From: Chloroflexota bacterium
GTDB lineage: Bacteria > Chloroflexota > Limnocylindria > Limnocylindrales > CSP1-4
Length of the DNA stretch: 19,089 bases
Assembly: GCA_021812735.1 (NCBI GenBank)
Contig: JAKAMV010000083.1
Location: forward strand, 1 to 19,089
Reading direction: 5' to 3'
A model generated the notes under the pieces. That model did no database searches and had not been told where the DNA came from. It saw only the letters and a program-made list of their open reading frames with translations. Below, piece by piece: positions 1-8,696 of the stretch. A program made the position numbers and the translations under genes. Every line of letters starts with the position of its first letter. The first letter of the stretch is position 1.

Positions 1-1
1 C

Positions 2-796
2 GCCTCCGCGAGCGCCGCCGCGTCGACCGCCCCGTCGGCCGCCGCCGCGGCCGCCCCGGACCGCATCAAGACGGCCGGCAAGGTGGTGTTCTGCTCCGAC
101 ATCAGCTATGCGCCCGAGGAGTTCTACGCCGCGGACGGCACGACCGCCCAGGGCTCCGACATCGACATCGCCAACCAGATCGGCAAGTACTGGGGCGTCA
201 CGGTCGAGATCGACAACACGCCGTTCGACTCGATCATCCCGGCCCTCACGGCCAAGAAGTGCGACCTGATCATCTCGGGCATGAACGACACGGCCGAGCG
301 CCAGAAGCAGGTCGACTTCGTGGACTACCTCAAGGTGGGCCAGGGCCTCCTCGTGCCGGCGGGCAACCCCAAGGGGATCCACACCCTTGAGGACCTCTCG
401 GGCAAGAGCGTGGCCGTCCAGCTGGGCACCACCAACCTCGACGCCCTCAACGCCGAGAACGACACGCTCAAGGCGGCCGGCAAGCCGCAGATCAACATCC
501 AGACCTTCGAGAAGGACACCGTCGCCTTCCAGCAGCTCAGCCTCGGCCGCGTCGACGCGTACTCCACCGACTCGCCGGTCGTCGCCTACTACAACAGCCT
601 GCCCGAGAACGCCGGCAAGTTCGAGATCGGCGGCACGCCCATCGACCCGGCGCCGATCGGCATCGCCATGAACAAGGACGACACGGGCATGAAGGACGCC
701 GTCCAGGCCGCAGTCGACGCGATGTACGCCGACGGCAGCCTCAAGCAGATCCTCGCCAAGTGGGGCATGACCGACGCGGTCGTCCTGCTCAAGTAG
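2..796 (+). CDS. Polar amino acid ABC transporter substrate-binding protein (5' partial)
   Basis: Extracellular solute-binding protein of the SBP_bac_3 (HisJ/GlnH) type that delivers an amino acid to the permease encoded downstream. The frame is open from base 2, so the signal peptide and lipobox lie upstream of the window; 264 codons are visible. The first ~19 residues are an Ala/Ser/Thr/Pro-rich linker, as found after the lipid-anchored cysteine of lipoproteins in high-GC Gram-positive-type bacteria. Family marks: GSDIDIA near the start of lobe 1, the [13 protein letters not shown] segment whose Arg usually binds the ligand carboxylate, and [10 protein letters not shown] in lobe 2 whose Asp usually binds the amino group. 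It ends in [12 protein letters not shown], a typical C-terminus. The GTG at base 83 lies inside the mature domain and is not the start. The permease gene begins 63 bp after the stop. Family assignment is firm; the ligand is not determined. Confidence 0.93.
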   Translation, partial: ASASAAASTAPSAAAAAAPDRIKTAGKVVFCSDISYAPEEFYAADGTTAQGSDIDIANQIGKYWGVTVEIDNTPFDSIIPALTAKKCDLIISGMNDTAERQKQVDFVDYLKVGQGLLVPAGNPKGIHTLEDLSGKSVAVQLGTTNLDALNAENDTLKAAGKPQINIQTFEKDTVAFQQLSLGRVDAYSTDSPVVAYYNSLPENAGKFEIGGTPIDPAPIGIAMNKDDTGMKDAVQAAVDAMYADGSLKQILAKWGMTDAVVLLK

Positions 797-859
797 GGTC
801 GAGACTCGCGGGCGGTCGCCACGCCGGCGGCCGCCCGCCGATCAGCGGAGCGCGGGCGC

Positions 860-1650
860 ATGAAGTTCGACGTCCAGGAGTTCCTGTCCTTCACCTTCGG
901 CTTCCGGGACGCGCTCGTCTCCGCGCTGATCGTGACGGTCTCGATGGCCGTGATGGCGCAGGCGCTCGGGGTGCTCCTCGGGCTCGTGTCGGCGCTCGCA
1001 GGTCGCGCCCGGAACCGGGCGGTCCGGCTCGTCTCCGGACTCTACGTCTGGGTCTTCCGCGGCACGCCGGTGCTGGTGCAGATCATGCTGCTGTACTTCG
1101 GCTTGGCGGAACTGCTGTATCCGTTCGACCCGTTCCCGAACACCTACCCCTTCCTGCCCACCCTGTTCGGCGGCGCGTTCATCGCCGCCACGCTCGCCTT
1201 GGGCGTCAACGAGGGCGCCTACATGAGCGAGATCATCCGGGCTGGCATCCTGTCGGTGGACCCGGGTCAGGCCGAGGCCGCCAAGAGCCTGGGCATGACG
1301 CCGCGCAAGACGATGTCGCGGATCGTGCTGCCGCAGGCGCTGCGGGTGATCGTCCCGCCCTTGGGCAACGAGTTCAACAACATGATCAAGACCACCTCGC
1401 TCGCCTCCGCCATCGGGGTGACCGAACTCCTGCTCCTCGCGTCGTCGCGCTACGGCGTCACGTTCAAGCCGTTCGAGGCCCTGCTCGGCGCCTGCGTGTG
1501 GTACCTGTTCTTCACCACGATCTGGGCGGGCATCCAGGGCCGGATCGAGCGCCGCCTCGGCGTCGGCCAGAGCCGCAACGAGGGAGAGGCCGGACTCTGG
1601 TCCCGCCTCGTCGGCGTCCGCGGCGGCCGCACGCTTCCGGGAGGCTCGCG

Positions 1651-1654
<4 letters not shown>
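860..1654 (+). CDS. Polar amino acid ABC transporter permease
   Basis: Inner-membrane subunit of the importer, HisM/GlnP family, 264 aa, with about five hydrophobic segments (first around residues 18-48). The EAA loop that docks on the ATPase is clear: [14 protein letters not shown] at about 139-152, followed by [18 protein letters not shown]. The RGTPVLVQ motif at 67-74 is typical of polar amino acid permeases. The ATG at 860 is preceded by GGAG at 847-850 with 9-nt spacing, which supports this start. The stop overlaps the ATPase start in an ATGA junction (1651-1654), indicating translational coupling. The C-terminal ~30 residues are Arg/Gly-rich and probably cytoplasmic. Confidence 0.94.
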
Positions 1655-2498
<844 letters not shown>

Positions 2499-2502
<4 letters not shown>

Positions 2503-3578
2503 CCGAGCGGATCGTCATCCTGGCCGACGGCCAGCTCACCTTCGGAGACGCGAAGACCGCCTTCGGCGTCATCCGCTACGGCACCGACCGCGTGGTGGCG
2601 CTGATCGACCGCGCCAACGCCGGCCGCACGGTGTCCGAGTGGGTCCCGGTCCCCTACGAGGTTCCCGTCCTGGCGACCCTCGACGAGGCGATGGCGCTGG
2701 AGCCGACGTGCCTGCTGATCGGCATCGCCCCCACGGGCGGGGCGCTGCCGGCGTCATGGCGCGTGCTGCTCCTCGGCGCGATTCGAGCCGGGCTGTCCAT
2801 CCGGTCAGGCCTGCACACGTTCCTCGGCGACGATCCCGAGCTGGCTGCGGCCGCCGCCCTGGCGGGCGTCACGATCACCGACTACCGGCGGCCCCCGGTG
2901 CGGCGCGACTGCGCGGTCGGCCGCCACCACCTGCCGGGCAAGCGCGTAATCCTCGCGGTCGGCAGCGACTGTGCGGTGGGCAAGATGTCGGTGTCGCTCG
3001 AGCTGGTGCGCGCGGCGCGCGAGGGCGGCGACCGGGCCGTGTTCGTCCCCACCGGGCAGACCGGAATGATGATCGCGGGCTGGGGCGTGGCCGTGGACCG
3101 GCTGATCAGCGACTTCCTCAACGGCACCGTGGAATGGCTGGTCGAGGACGGCGAGGCGCGCGGAGACTGGCTGTTCGTGGAAGGACAGGGGTCGATCGAC
3201 CATCCTGCGTACTCCGCGGTGACCGTGGGGCTGATCCACGGCAGCACGCCGCACGCGATGGTGCTGGTCCACAAGCCGGGCCTGGCCGACCACGACTTCA
3301 CCCACGTCCCGGACCGCGTGTTCCCGCTGGCGGCGCTGCCGCCGCTCATCGACCTGCACGAGCGGCTGGCGTCGGCCGTGGCTCCGTCGCGCGTGGTCGC
3401 CGTGGCGCTCAACACCTCGCTGATCGAGGACCCCGACGAGGCCCGCCGGGTCATCGCCGCGACCGAGGCCGAGACCGGGCTGCCCTGCGACGACCCGTTC
3501 CGGTTCGGCCCCGAGCGGCTGTGGCCGCGGATCCGCGCCGCCGTCGAGGCGCTGCCCTGGGTGGACGCCGCCGGCTGA
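2499..3578 (+). CDS. dgcN: DUF1611 family protein, DgcN-like (putative D-glutamate N-acetyltransferase)
   Basis: 359-aa member of the DUF1611 family. A family member, DgcN, is reported to N-acetylate D-glutamate ahead of racemisation by DgcA. The N-terminal half is a small Rossmann-like domain (family DUF1611_N). The C-terminal half has the P-loop-like GSDCAVGK at 155-162, TGQTG at 185-189 and EGQGSIDHP at 228-236, the family's most conserved blocks. The GTG start at 2499 overlaps the ATPase stop (GTGA), and no later in-frame start fits as well. Its position as last gene of an amino acid importer operon fits a role in using the imported amino acid. DgcA is not in the window, so substrate assignment to D-glutamate is inference from family; older annotations call such proteins NAD-dependent epimerases, which the sequence does not support. 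Confidence 0.85.
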
Positions 3579-3580
3579 GG

Positions 3581-3615
3581 CCCAGGCGGCACGGGCCTGG
3601 GGCCACGCGGTGGCC
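3581..3615. terminator. Two tandem GC-rich hairpins in a convergent gap
   Basis: Between the plus-strand DgcN-like stop and the minus-strand phosphorylase stop are two inverted repeats: CCCAGGC (3581-3587) with GCCTGGG (3595-3601), loop 7 nt, and GGCCAC (3601-3606) with GTGGCC (3610-3615), loop 3 nt. Neither has a T-run on either strand, so they are at best non-canonical, possibly bidirectional terminators. The location between convergent genes is the main support. Confidence 0.4.
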
Positions 3616-3626
3616 GCCGCTCCGCC

Positions 3627-4418
3627 CTACGCGCTGGCGAGGTCCCGCTCGTGGAGGATCCGGGCCGTCTCGCAGGCCAGCTCGGCCAGGCGCTCGATGC
3701 CGGCCTCGCTGTGCGCGAACTGCGTCTGCGGGTCGAACGCCGCCCCGCCCGAGACGTGGCGCGCGTTGTCGAGGATCACCGCCATGCCGCCGGCTCGCAG
3801 GTCCCAGACCCGGGCGAGGACGAACATCACGCTCGCCTCCATCTCGGCGGCGACCACGTTGAGCCGCGCCAGGTCGTCGAACTGGTCGCGCCATCGCGAC
3901 TGCCAGTAGCCGCCGTACGACGACCCCGGCTCCGGGTGCCCGGCGTAGAACGTGTCCGCGGACCGGGTGACGCCGACGTGATAGCGCAGGCGCAGGCCCT
4001 TCGCCGCCTCGATCGCCGCTGTCACCACCTCGTGCGAGGCCACGGCCGGGTACTCGATCGGCGCGTACAGCCGCGACGAGCCGTCGAGGCGCATCGCGCT
4101 GTCGAAGATCGCCATGTCGCCGTTGTGGACGTGGTCGAGGAACGTGCCCGCCGTGCCCACCCGGATGAACGTCCGGGCGCCGCACCGGGCCAGCTCCTCC
4201 ATCGCGATCGAGGTGGACGGAGCGCCGATCCCCGTGGACGTGCACGAGATCGGCGTGCCGCGGTACACGCCCGTGTAGGTGACGTACTCGCGGTTGGTGG
4301 CCACGTGCCGGGCCTCGTCCCAGTGGGCGGCGATCAGGGGGACGCGGCCGGGGTCGCCCGGCATGAGCACGATCGGGGCGACGTCGCCGTTGTCGATCGC
4401 GAGGTGGTACTGGCGCAT
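3627..4418 (-). CDS. Nucleoside phosphorylase, uridine phosphorylase-like
   Basis: 263-aa cytoplasmic enzyme of the PNP/UDP phosphorylase family, close to E. coli Udp in length and sequence. Matches include H5, GDPGRV with Arg25, Arg43 of the NREY segment, STGIGAPSTSIAMEEL at 61-76, the phosphate-site Arg86 in FIRVGT, LDGSS at 111-115, HVGVT..SADTFY up to 158 and the ribose-binding EME at 192-194. Phosphate and ribose sites therefore look intact. In Udp the uracil-recognising pair is Gln166/Arg168 just after TFYPG; here the aligned residues are His161 and Glu163. Activity on uridine is thus doubtful, and another base or nucleoside analogue is likely. The ATG is set by a perfect AGGAGG 5 nt upstream. 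It follows the acyl-CoA synthetase gene by 67 bp and may be the end of that operon. Confidence 0.88.
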   Translation of the reverse strand: MRQYHLAIDNGDVAPIVLMPGDPGRVPLIAAHWDEARHVATNREYVTYTGVYRGTPISCTSTGIGAPSTSIAMEELARCGARTFIRVGTAGTFLDHVHNGDMAIFDSAMRLDGSSRLYAPIEYPAVASHEVVTAAIEAAKGLRLRYHVGVTRSADTFYAGHPEPGSSYGGYWQSRWRDQFDDLARLNVVAAEMEASVMFVLARVWDLRAGGMAVILDNARHVSGGAAFDPQTQFAHSEAGIERLAELACETARILHERDLASA

Positions 4419-4423
4419 CGCGC

Positions 4424-4429
4424 CCTCCT
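4424..4429 (-). promoter_or_regulatory. Ribosome binding site AGGAGG of the phosphorylase gene
   Basis: Perfect Shine-Dalgarno core read on the minus strand, 5 nt before the ATG at 4418. It fixes the start and indicates strong independent translation of this gene. Confidence 0.85.
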
Positions 4430-4459
4430 GGTGCGTCGCGGGGGGTGGGCGGCAAGGGT

Positions 4460-4497
4460 CTCGGCTCGTGGACGCGGTGCCTCGGCTAGTGGACGCG
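4460..4497. repeat. 21-bp-period tandem duplication at the acyl-CoA synthetase stop
   Basis: CTCGGCTCGTGGACGCG at 4460-4476 recurs as CTCGGCTAGTGGACGCG at 4481-4497, 16 of 17 bases identical, with 4-nt spacing. The second copy contains the TAG stop of the acyl-CoA synthetase (4486-4488, minus strand); in the first copy the equivalent codon is sense. It looks like a small duplication of the end of the gene. Confidence 0.75.
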
Positions 4498-6072
4498 CTC
4501 GGTCATGCCCGCCCAGAACGGCTCGCGAAGCTCGGCCTTGAGGATCTTGCCGGTGCCGCCCTTGGGCAGCGTCTCGCGGAAGTGGAACTCGCGGGGGACC
4601 TTGAACCGGGCGAGGCGCTCCTTGCAGTGGGTCCGCAGCTGCTTCTCCGTGGCCGTGGCCCCCGGCTTGAGCACCACCAGCGCGACCGGGGCCTCGCCGA
4701 ACTTCTCGTCGGGCGCGGCCACCACCGCCACCTCCAGCACCGCCGGGTGGGCAGCGATCGCGTTCTCGACGTCGACCGACGAGATGTTCTCGCCGCCCCG
4801 TATGATCACGTCCTTGCTGCGGTCCTTGATGACGACGTAGCCCTGCTCGTCGATGGTCGCCATGTCGCCGGTGTGGAACCAGCCGTCGCGGACCGCGGTG
4901 GCGGTGGCGTCCGGGTCGCGGTAGTAGCCGATCATCACGGTGTTGCTGCGCACGACGATCTCGCCGATCTGCTCGCCGTCGGGCCGGACGTCAGCGCCGG
5001 TTGAGTCCACGACGCGGACGGCCACCCCCGGAATCGGCCAGCCGGTCATCGCCTGGCGCTCGGCGGCGCGCTCGGGCGGCTCGGCCTCGGTCAACGCCTT
5101 GCGCGGCTGGGCGAGGGTGAGGATTGGCGTGGTCTCGGACAGCCCGTAGCCCACGATCGCCTGGACGCCGATCTCCGACTCCAGGGCGCGAACCAGCGCC
5201 GGCGAGGCTGGAGCCCCGCCGATGATCAGCTGGCGCAGGCTCGAAAGGTCGTGGCGCCGGCGCTCGCTGTGGTGCAGCACCGCGTTGAAGATCGCGGGCA
5301 CGCCCAGCAGTCGGGTGACGCGGTGCTGCTCCACGTGCTGCATCAGCGCGACCGGGTCGAACTTGCGGAGCATCACGTGGCGCCCCCCGGTCATGGTCAC
5401 GAAGTGCGGCACGCCCCAGCCGTTCACGTGGAACAGGGGGACCACGTGCAGCACCACGTCGTCCTCGTCGAAGCGCAGGGCGATCTCGGCGTTGAGCGCA
5501 TGGAGGTACAGGTTGCGCTGGCTGAGCGCGACGCCCTTGGGCAGCCCCGTGGTGCCGCTCGTGTAGAACAGCTCGGCCAACGCGTTCTCGTCCGTCTGTG
5601 GGTGTCGCGGCTCGGTGGACGCCCCGCCCAGCAGTGCCTCGTACTCATGGGCTGCCTGCGAGCCGGACTCCCCCTCCATCACCACGAACACCGGCCGCGT
5701 CGAGAGCTGGGGGATCAACGCCTCCACGAGCGGCGCGAAGTCACGGTGGAAGAACACGGCCCTGGCTGCGGCGTGGTCGAGGATGTAGGCGATCTCGTGG
5801 GGGGTCAGCCGGATGTTGACGGGGTTGAGGACCATCCCCGCCTCGAGGACGCCGTAGTACGCCTCGAGCAGCTGGTGGGTGTTGTACGTGATGAAGGACA
5901 CCCGGTCGCCGGGCTGCAGGCCAAGATCGTGGAGGGCGTTGGCGAGGCGGTGCGTCCGCTCGCCCCAGGCACGGTACGTCAGCTGCGTCTCGCCGTCGAC
6001 GACGCCCACCTTCTCGCCGAAGTACGCAGCAGCGCGGTCACGGAAGTCGAGGACCGACAGAGGCACGAACAC
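4486..6072 (-). CDS. Class I acyl-CoA synthetase (AMP-dependent, fatty or aryl acid)
   Basis: 528-aa adenylate-forming ligase that activates a carboxylate to its acyl-AMP and then the CoA thioester. Motifs: P-loop YTSGTTGLPKG at 170-180, GYGLSETTP at 308-316, WFHTGD at 398-403, hinge and A8 region RSKDVIIRGGENIS at 418-431, and the C-terminal PKGGTGKILK with catalytic Lys509. Length and motif wording match the medium/long-chain fatty acid and ARYL-CoA ligase group (FadD-like) rather than acetyl-CoA synthetase. The start is a GTG with GAGGTGAT upstream. It lies 73 bp after the amidohydrolase stop, so it may use the product of the upstream hydrolases, or run fatty acid degradation independently. 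The exact acid cannot be read from the sequence. Confidence 0.92.
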   Translation of the reverse strand: MFVPLSVLDFRDRAAAYFGEKVGVVDGETQLTYRAWGERTHRLANALHDLGLQPGDRVSFITYNTHQLLEAYYGVLEAGMVLNPVNIRLTPHEIAYILDHAAARAVFFHRDFAPLVEALIPQLSTRPVFVVMEGESGSQAAHEYEALLGGASTEPRHPQTDENALAELFYTSGTTGLPKGVALSQRNLYLHALNAEIALRFDEDDVVLHVVPLFHVNGWGVPHFVTMTGGRHVMLRKFDPVALMQHVEQHRVTRLLGVPAIFNAVLHHSERRRHDLSSLRQLIIGGAPASPALVRALESEIGVQAIVGYGLSETTPILTLAQPRKALTEAEPPERAAERQAMTGWPIPGVAVRVVDSTGADVRPDGEQIGEIVVRSNTVMIGYYRDPDATATAVRDGWFHTGDMATIDEQGYVVIKDRSKDVIIRGGENISSVDVENAIAAHPAVLEVAVVAAPDEKFGEAPVALVVLKPGATATEKQLRTHCKERLARFKVPREFHFRETLPKGGTGKILKAELREPFWAGMTERVH

Positions 6073-6075
6073 CGG

Positions 6076-6083
6076 ATCACCTC
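6076..6083 (-). promoter_or_regulatory. Extended ribosome binding site GAGGTGAT supporting a GTG start
   Basis: Minus-strand GAGGTGAT lies 3 nt before the GTG at 6072 (6 nt from the end of GAGGT). It matches the 16S anti-Shine-Dalgarno beyond the usual core and decides the GTG start of the acyl-CoA synthetase. Confidence 0.75.
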
Positions 6084-6145
6084 GGGACCACTGGCAGGAC
6101 GCTGTCGCCGTCCAGTGTCGCGCGTCCGGTGCCGCTCATGCACGG

Positions 6146-7372
6146 TCAGGGCACTGCGGCGTGACGATGCTGGCCCGGCAGGCGGTAGACGCGGCGCGCG
6201 TTCTCAGACCCGATCAGGCGGATCACCCGCTCGGCGTCGGCGCGCGACCAGTCGCCGCGCACCACCCAGTCGCCAACGATCCGTGACATCGCACGGCGCC
6301 ACAGCCAGGATCCGAGCAGGTGCAGCTCGGGGGCACCCCAGGCGTCCGAGCTGAACAGCAGCTTGGTGAACGGCCCCAGCTCCATGGACTCCCGCACGAT
6401 CTCCTCGGACGCGGCGCCTGTGTAGTGGATCGCCTCGCCGACGTCGAGGTAGACGTGTGGGAACATCTGGGCGAGGTAGCCGGCGTGGCGGTGGAACGGG
6501 TAGGTGTGGAGGAGCAGCACGGGGGCGCGCTCCTCGGTGGCCCGGATGAAGTCCGTGAGCAGCAGCGGGTCCGCGCGGTGGAGGTCCAGGTCCGGGTCGC
6601 CGAAGCCCGTGTGGACCTGCAGCGGCAGCCCCGTGTCCACAGCCGTCCAGATGCCGAAGCGCAGGAGCACGTCGTCGGCCAGCCGCGGGATCGCGCCCGC
6701 GTGCACGTCCGCCGCCCAGCGCGCGGCCGCTTCGGCGACCGCCTCATCGTCGGGCCGGGTCAGGTCGCGATCGAAGCCTCCGCGGTAGGCGAGGATGGTC
6801 TTGAAGCCGACCGCGGGGTCGTCGCCGGCCAGCTCGGCAGCAATGGCGACGCGGTACGCGTCGGGCCAGGCGACCGGGTCCGCCAGCCGGCCGACGAGCT
6901 GTTCCGCGACAGCCTCCAGCCGCACCACCCGCGACGCGGGGCAGCCCGCCATCTCGCCGGTCTCCTGGGGGCTCGTGACCCGCCCGCCCAGGAAACCCGT
7001 CTCGACGATCAGGCGCTCGAGGCCGGCCCGCGGCAGGAGAAGCCGGCCCATGGGGACCAGGCGCTCGTAGGCTCGACGCGCCACGAGATAGTCCGCACCC
7101 GCGATGTGCGCGGGCACTCGCATCTGGGGCGCGCACCAGCGCCGGACCGCATGCCACACCTGGGTGTCAAAGCCGGCGGCGTCGGCGGCCGAACGTCGAT
7201 CCGACTCGATCAGCAGATCGCGCAGCGTCGCGTCATCGGTCCGCTCGCGGACGACGCCGTGGACGTGGTGGTCGATCAGGTCGATTGTCGCGAGCAGCTC
7301 GTTGACGGCCGGGTCCAGGCCGTCGCACACGCCGGCCTCGCGGATCGCCTGCGCGGCGAGCTCAGAGGGCAT
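6146..7372 (-). CDS. Amidohydrolase_2 family protein resembling the N-terminal half of FluG/NodGS
   Basis: 408-aa TIM-barrel metal-dependent hydrolase. Metal-site marks: IDLIDHHVHG at 30-39 (His36 and His38 of the HxH), GFKTILAYRGG around Lys191, QVHTGFGDPD with His254, LLLHTYPFHRHAGYL with His289, and LLFSSDAWGAPE with Asp343. The wording around HTG.GD, LLH.YPF..AGYLA and YLD.GE is what I recall from the amidohydrolase half of fungal FluG and plant NodGS, where it is fused to a glutamine synthetase domain. Here it is a separate gene whose ATG at 7372 lies 11 bp inside the end of a GS-like gene. A longer frame extends to 7459, but that part is the shadow of the GS gene. Substrate unknown; a role in cleaving or isomerising a gamma-glutamyl or amide intermediate is inference. 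Confidence 0.85.
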   Translation of the reverse strand: MPSELAAQAIREAGVCDGLDPAVNELLATIDLIDHHVHGVVRERTDDATLRDLLIESDRRSAADAAGFDTQVWHAVRRWCAPQMRVPAHIAGADYLVARRAYERLVPMGRLLLPRAGLERLIVETGFLGGRVTSPQETGEMAGCPASRVVRLEAVAEQLVGRLADPVAWPDAYRVAIAAELAGDDPAVGFKTILAYRGGFDRDLTRPDDEAVAEAAARWAADVHAGAIPRLADDVLLRFGIWTAVDTGLPLQVHTGFGDPDLDLHRADPLLLTDFIRATEERAPVLLLHTYPFHRHAGYLAQMFPHVYLDVGEAIHYTGAASEEIVRESMELGPFTKLLFSSDAWGAPELHLLGSWLWRRAMSRIVGDWVVRGDWSRADAERVIRLIGSENARRVYRLPGQHRHAAVP

Positions 7373-8696
7373 CGGCGTACCGCCGACACCGCTCCTCTGG
7401 CGACAGGTCGGCGAGAATCGCCGCCTCGGTGCGCCGGATGCCCAGGTGCGTCGCGACAAGGTCGGGGGCGAACCAGTCGAGAGCCCTCTGGTCGGCCTCG
7501 ATCGCCGCGAGCGCGTCCGCCTGCGTCGCCGGCAGCTCGCCCACCCGGAACCGCTCGCGGCCCGCCGGATCGAGCGCCTCGAGCTCCATGTCCAGCACGG
7601 CAGGTGCCGGCAGGCCGCGTTCCAGCCCGTCGAGGCCCGCCCGGATCAGCACCGCCATCACGAGCCAGGGGTTCGCCGTGGCGTCCGCAGCCCGGAATTC
7701 GAGGTTCGCGCCCGCGACGCCGCTCGAACCGATGGAGACCACCGGGCAGACGCGCAGCATCGCCTCGCGGTTCTGCCGGCCGAGGAATGCGGCCGCGGAC
7801 GACCACCGGTGCGGCCCCAGCCGCATCGAGGAGATCACCGACGGCGCCGTCCAGCCGATCACCGCTGGCGCGTGGCCGAGGATCCCGGCCGCGAACCTGC
7901 CCGCAGGCGTGGTCAGGTCTCCATCCTCGTCGAGCGTCACGGGCGCCCCGTCCGCGTCCCACAGCGAGAGGTGGACGTGCACGCCGCTGCCCACTGCGTC
8001 AGGGCGCAGCAGCGGCACGAACGTGGCGCGCAGGTTGTGGGCGGACGCCACGTCCCGAACGACCGCCCGCACGAGGATCGCCCGGTCGGCGGCGGCCAGC
8101 GGATCCGCGGGCGCCACCGTGATCTCGAACTGCCCCGCGCCGTACTCCGGCAGCCAGTTCTCGGGCTCCAGGCCGGCGACCGTGAGCGCCCTCACCAACT
8201 CGGACCCGAACGGCTCGGCAGCGCGCAAGGCATCCACCGAGAACGGCGGCGGGGTCGGCACGCCGTCGGGCGCGGGCCCGACGCCGCCGCCCGACCGCAG
8301 GACCGTGAACTCCTGCTCGAAGGCCACCCTGAGGTGGAGCCCGGTGGCATCGAGCGCCCGGACGGCGTCGGCGAGGGCGGTGCGCGGGTCGCACGCCCAC
8401 GGCGTGCCGTCCGACTCGACGATCGAGGCGAGCACAAGGTCCGTGGCCGGACGGTCGCCGACCGCCGGCAGCATCGCGGCGGTGCCATCGGGGATCAGCC
8501 GGATGTCGCCCAGGCTCCCGAACGGATTCGGGTCCGCGATGTCGCCGAAGGTGGTCAGGGCAAGATCGGCCGGGACCCAGCCGACCCCCGTCTGCCGGCG
8601 CCAAGGCAGCTCGCGGGCCTTGATGGCCCGGCCGCGCGTGAGCGCGACCAGGTCGCAGGTGGCGATGAACGTCAAGCGGGATTCATCGGGCGTCAC
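7362..8696 (-). CDS. Glutamine synthetase-like ligase (divergent, FluG C-terminal type)
   Basis: 444-aa ATP-dependent amine ligase of the GS I fold, probably forming a gamma-glutamyl amide rather than glutamine. N-terminal beta-grasp about 8-95, catalytic domain about 100-440. Metal and substrate residues: FEQEF (Glu127, Glu129), EYGAGQFEI (Glu184, Glu191), GVHVHLS (His240, His242), NREAMLRV (Arg310, Arg315) and LEFRAAD..ANPWL (Glu333, Arg335). The adenylylation Tyr loop of true GlnA is not recognisable. The GTG start at 8696 overlaps the cyclase stop by 4 bp, and its 3' end overlaps the amidohydrolase by 11 bp, so the three genes should be translated together. It is clearly different from the second GS-like protein upstream (11948-13306). 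Confidence 0.88.
   Translation of the reverse strand: MTPDESRLTFIATCDLVALTRGRAIKARELPWRRQTGVGWVPADLALTTFGDIADPNPFGSLGDIRLIPDGTAAMLPAVGDRPATDLVLASIVESDGTPWACDPRTALADAVRALDATGLHLRVAFEQEFTVLRSGGGVGPAPDGVPTPPPFSVDALRAAEPFGSELVRALTVAGLEPENWLPEYGAGQFEITVAPADPLAAADRAILVRAVVRDVASAHNLRATFVPLLRPDAVGSGVHVHLSLWDADGAPVTLDEDGDLTTPAGRFAAGILGHAPAVIGWTAPSVISSMRLGPHRWSSAAAFLGRQNREAMLRVCPVVSIGSSGVAGANLEFRAADATANPWLVMAVLIRAGLDGLERGLPAPAVLDMELEALDPAGRERFRVGELPATQADALAAIEADQRALDWFAPDLVATHLGIRRTEAAILADLSPEERCRRYADAL

Noticed and set aside
760..1650. In-frame upstream extension of the ABC ATPase
   Set aside because: This stretch is a different frame of the permease gene; the ATGA junction at 1651 and the ABC domain position set the real start.
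3451..4455. 334-codon minus-strand frame overlapping the phosphorylase
   Set aside because: Arg/Pro-rich shadow of the well-conserved phosphorylase frame, and it also crosses the DgcN stop.
6320..8122. 600-codon open frame on the plus strand
   Set aside because: Runs antisense through two well-supported enzymes and reads as their complement; no recognisable motif or ribosome binding site.
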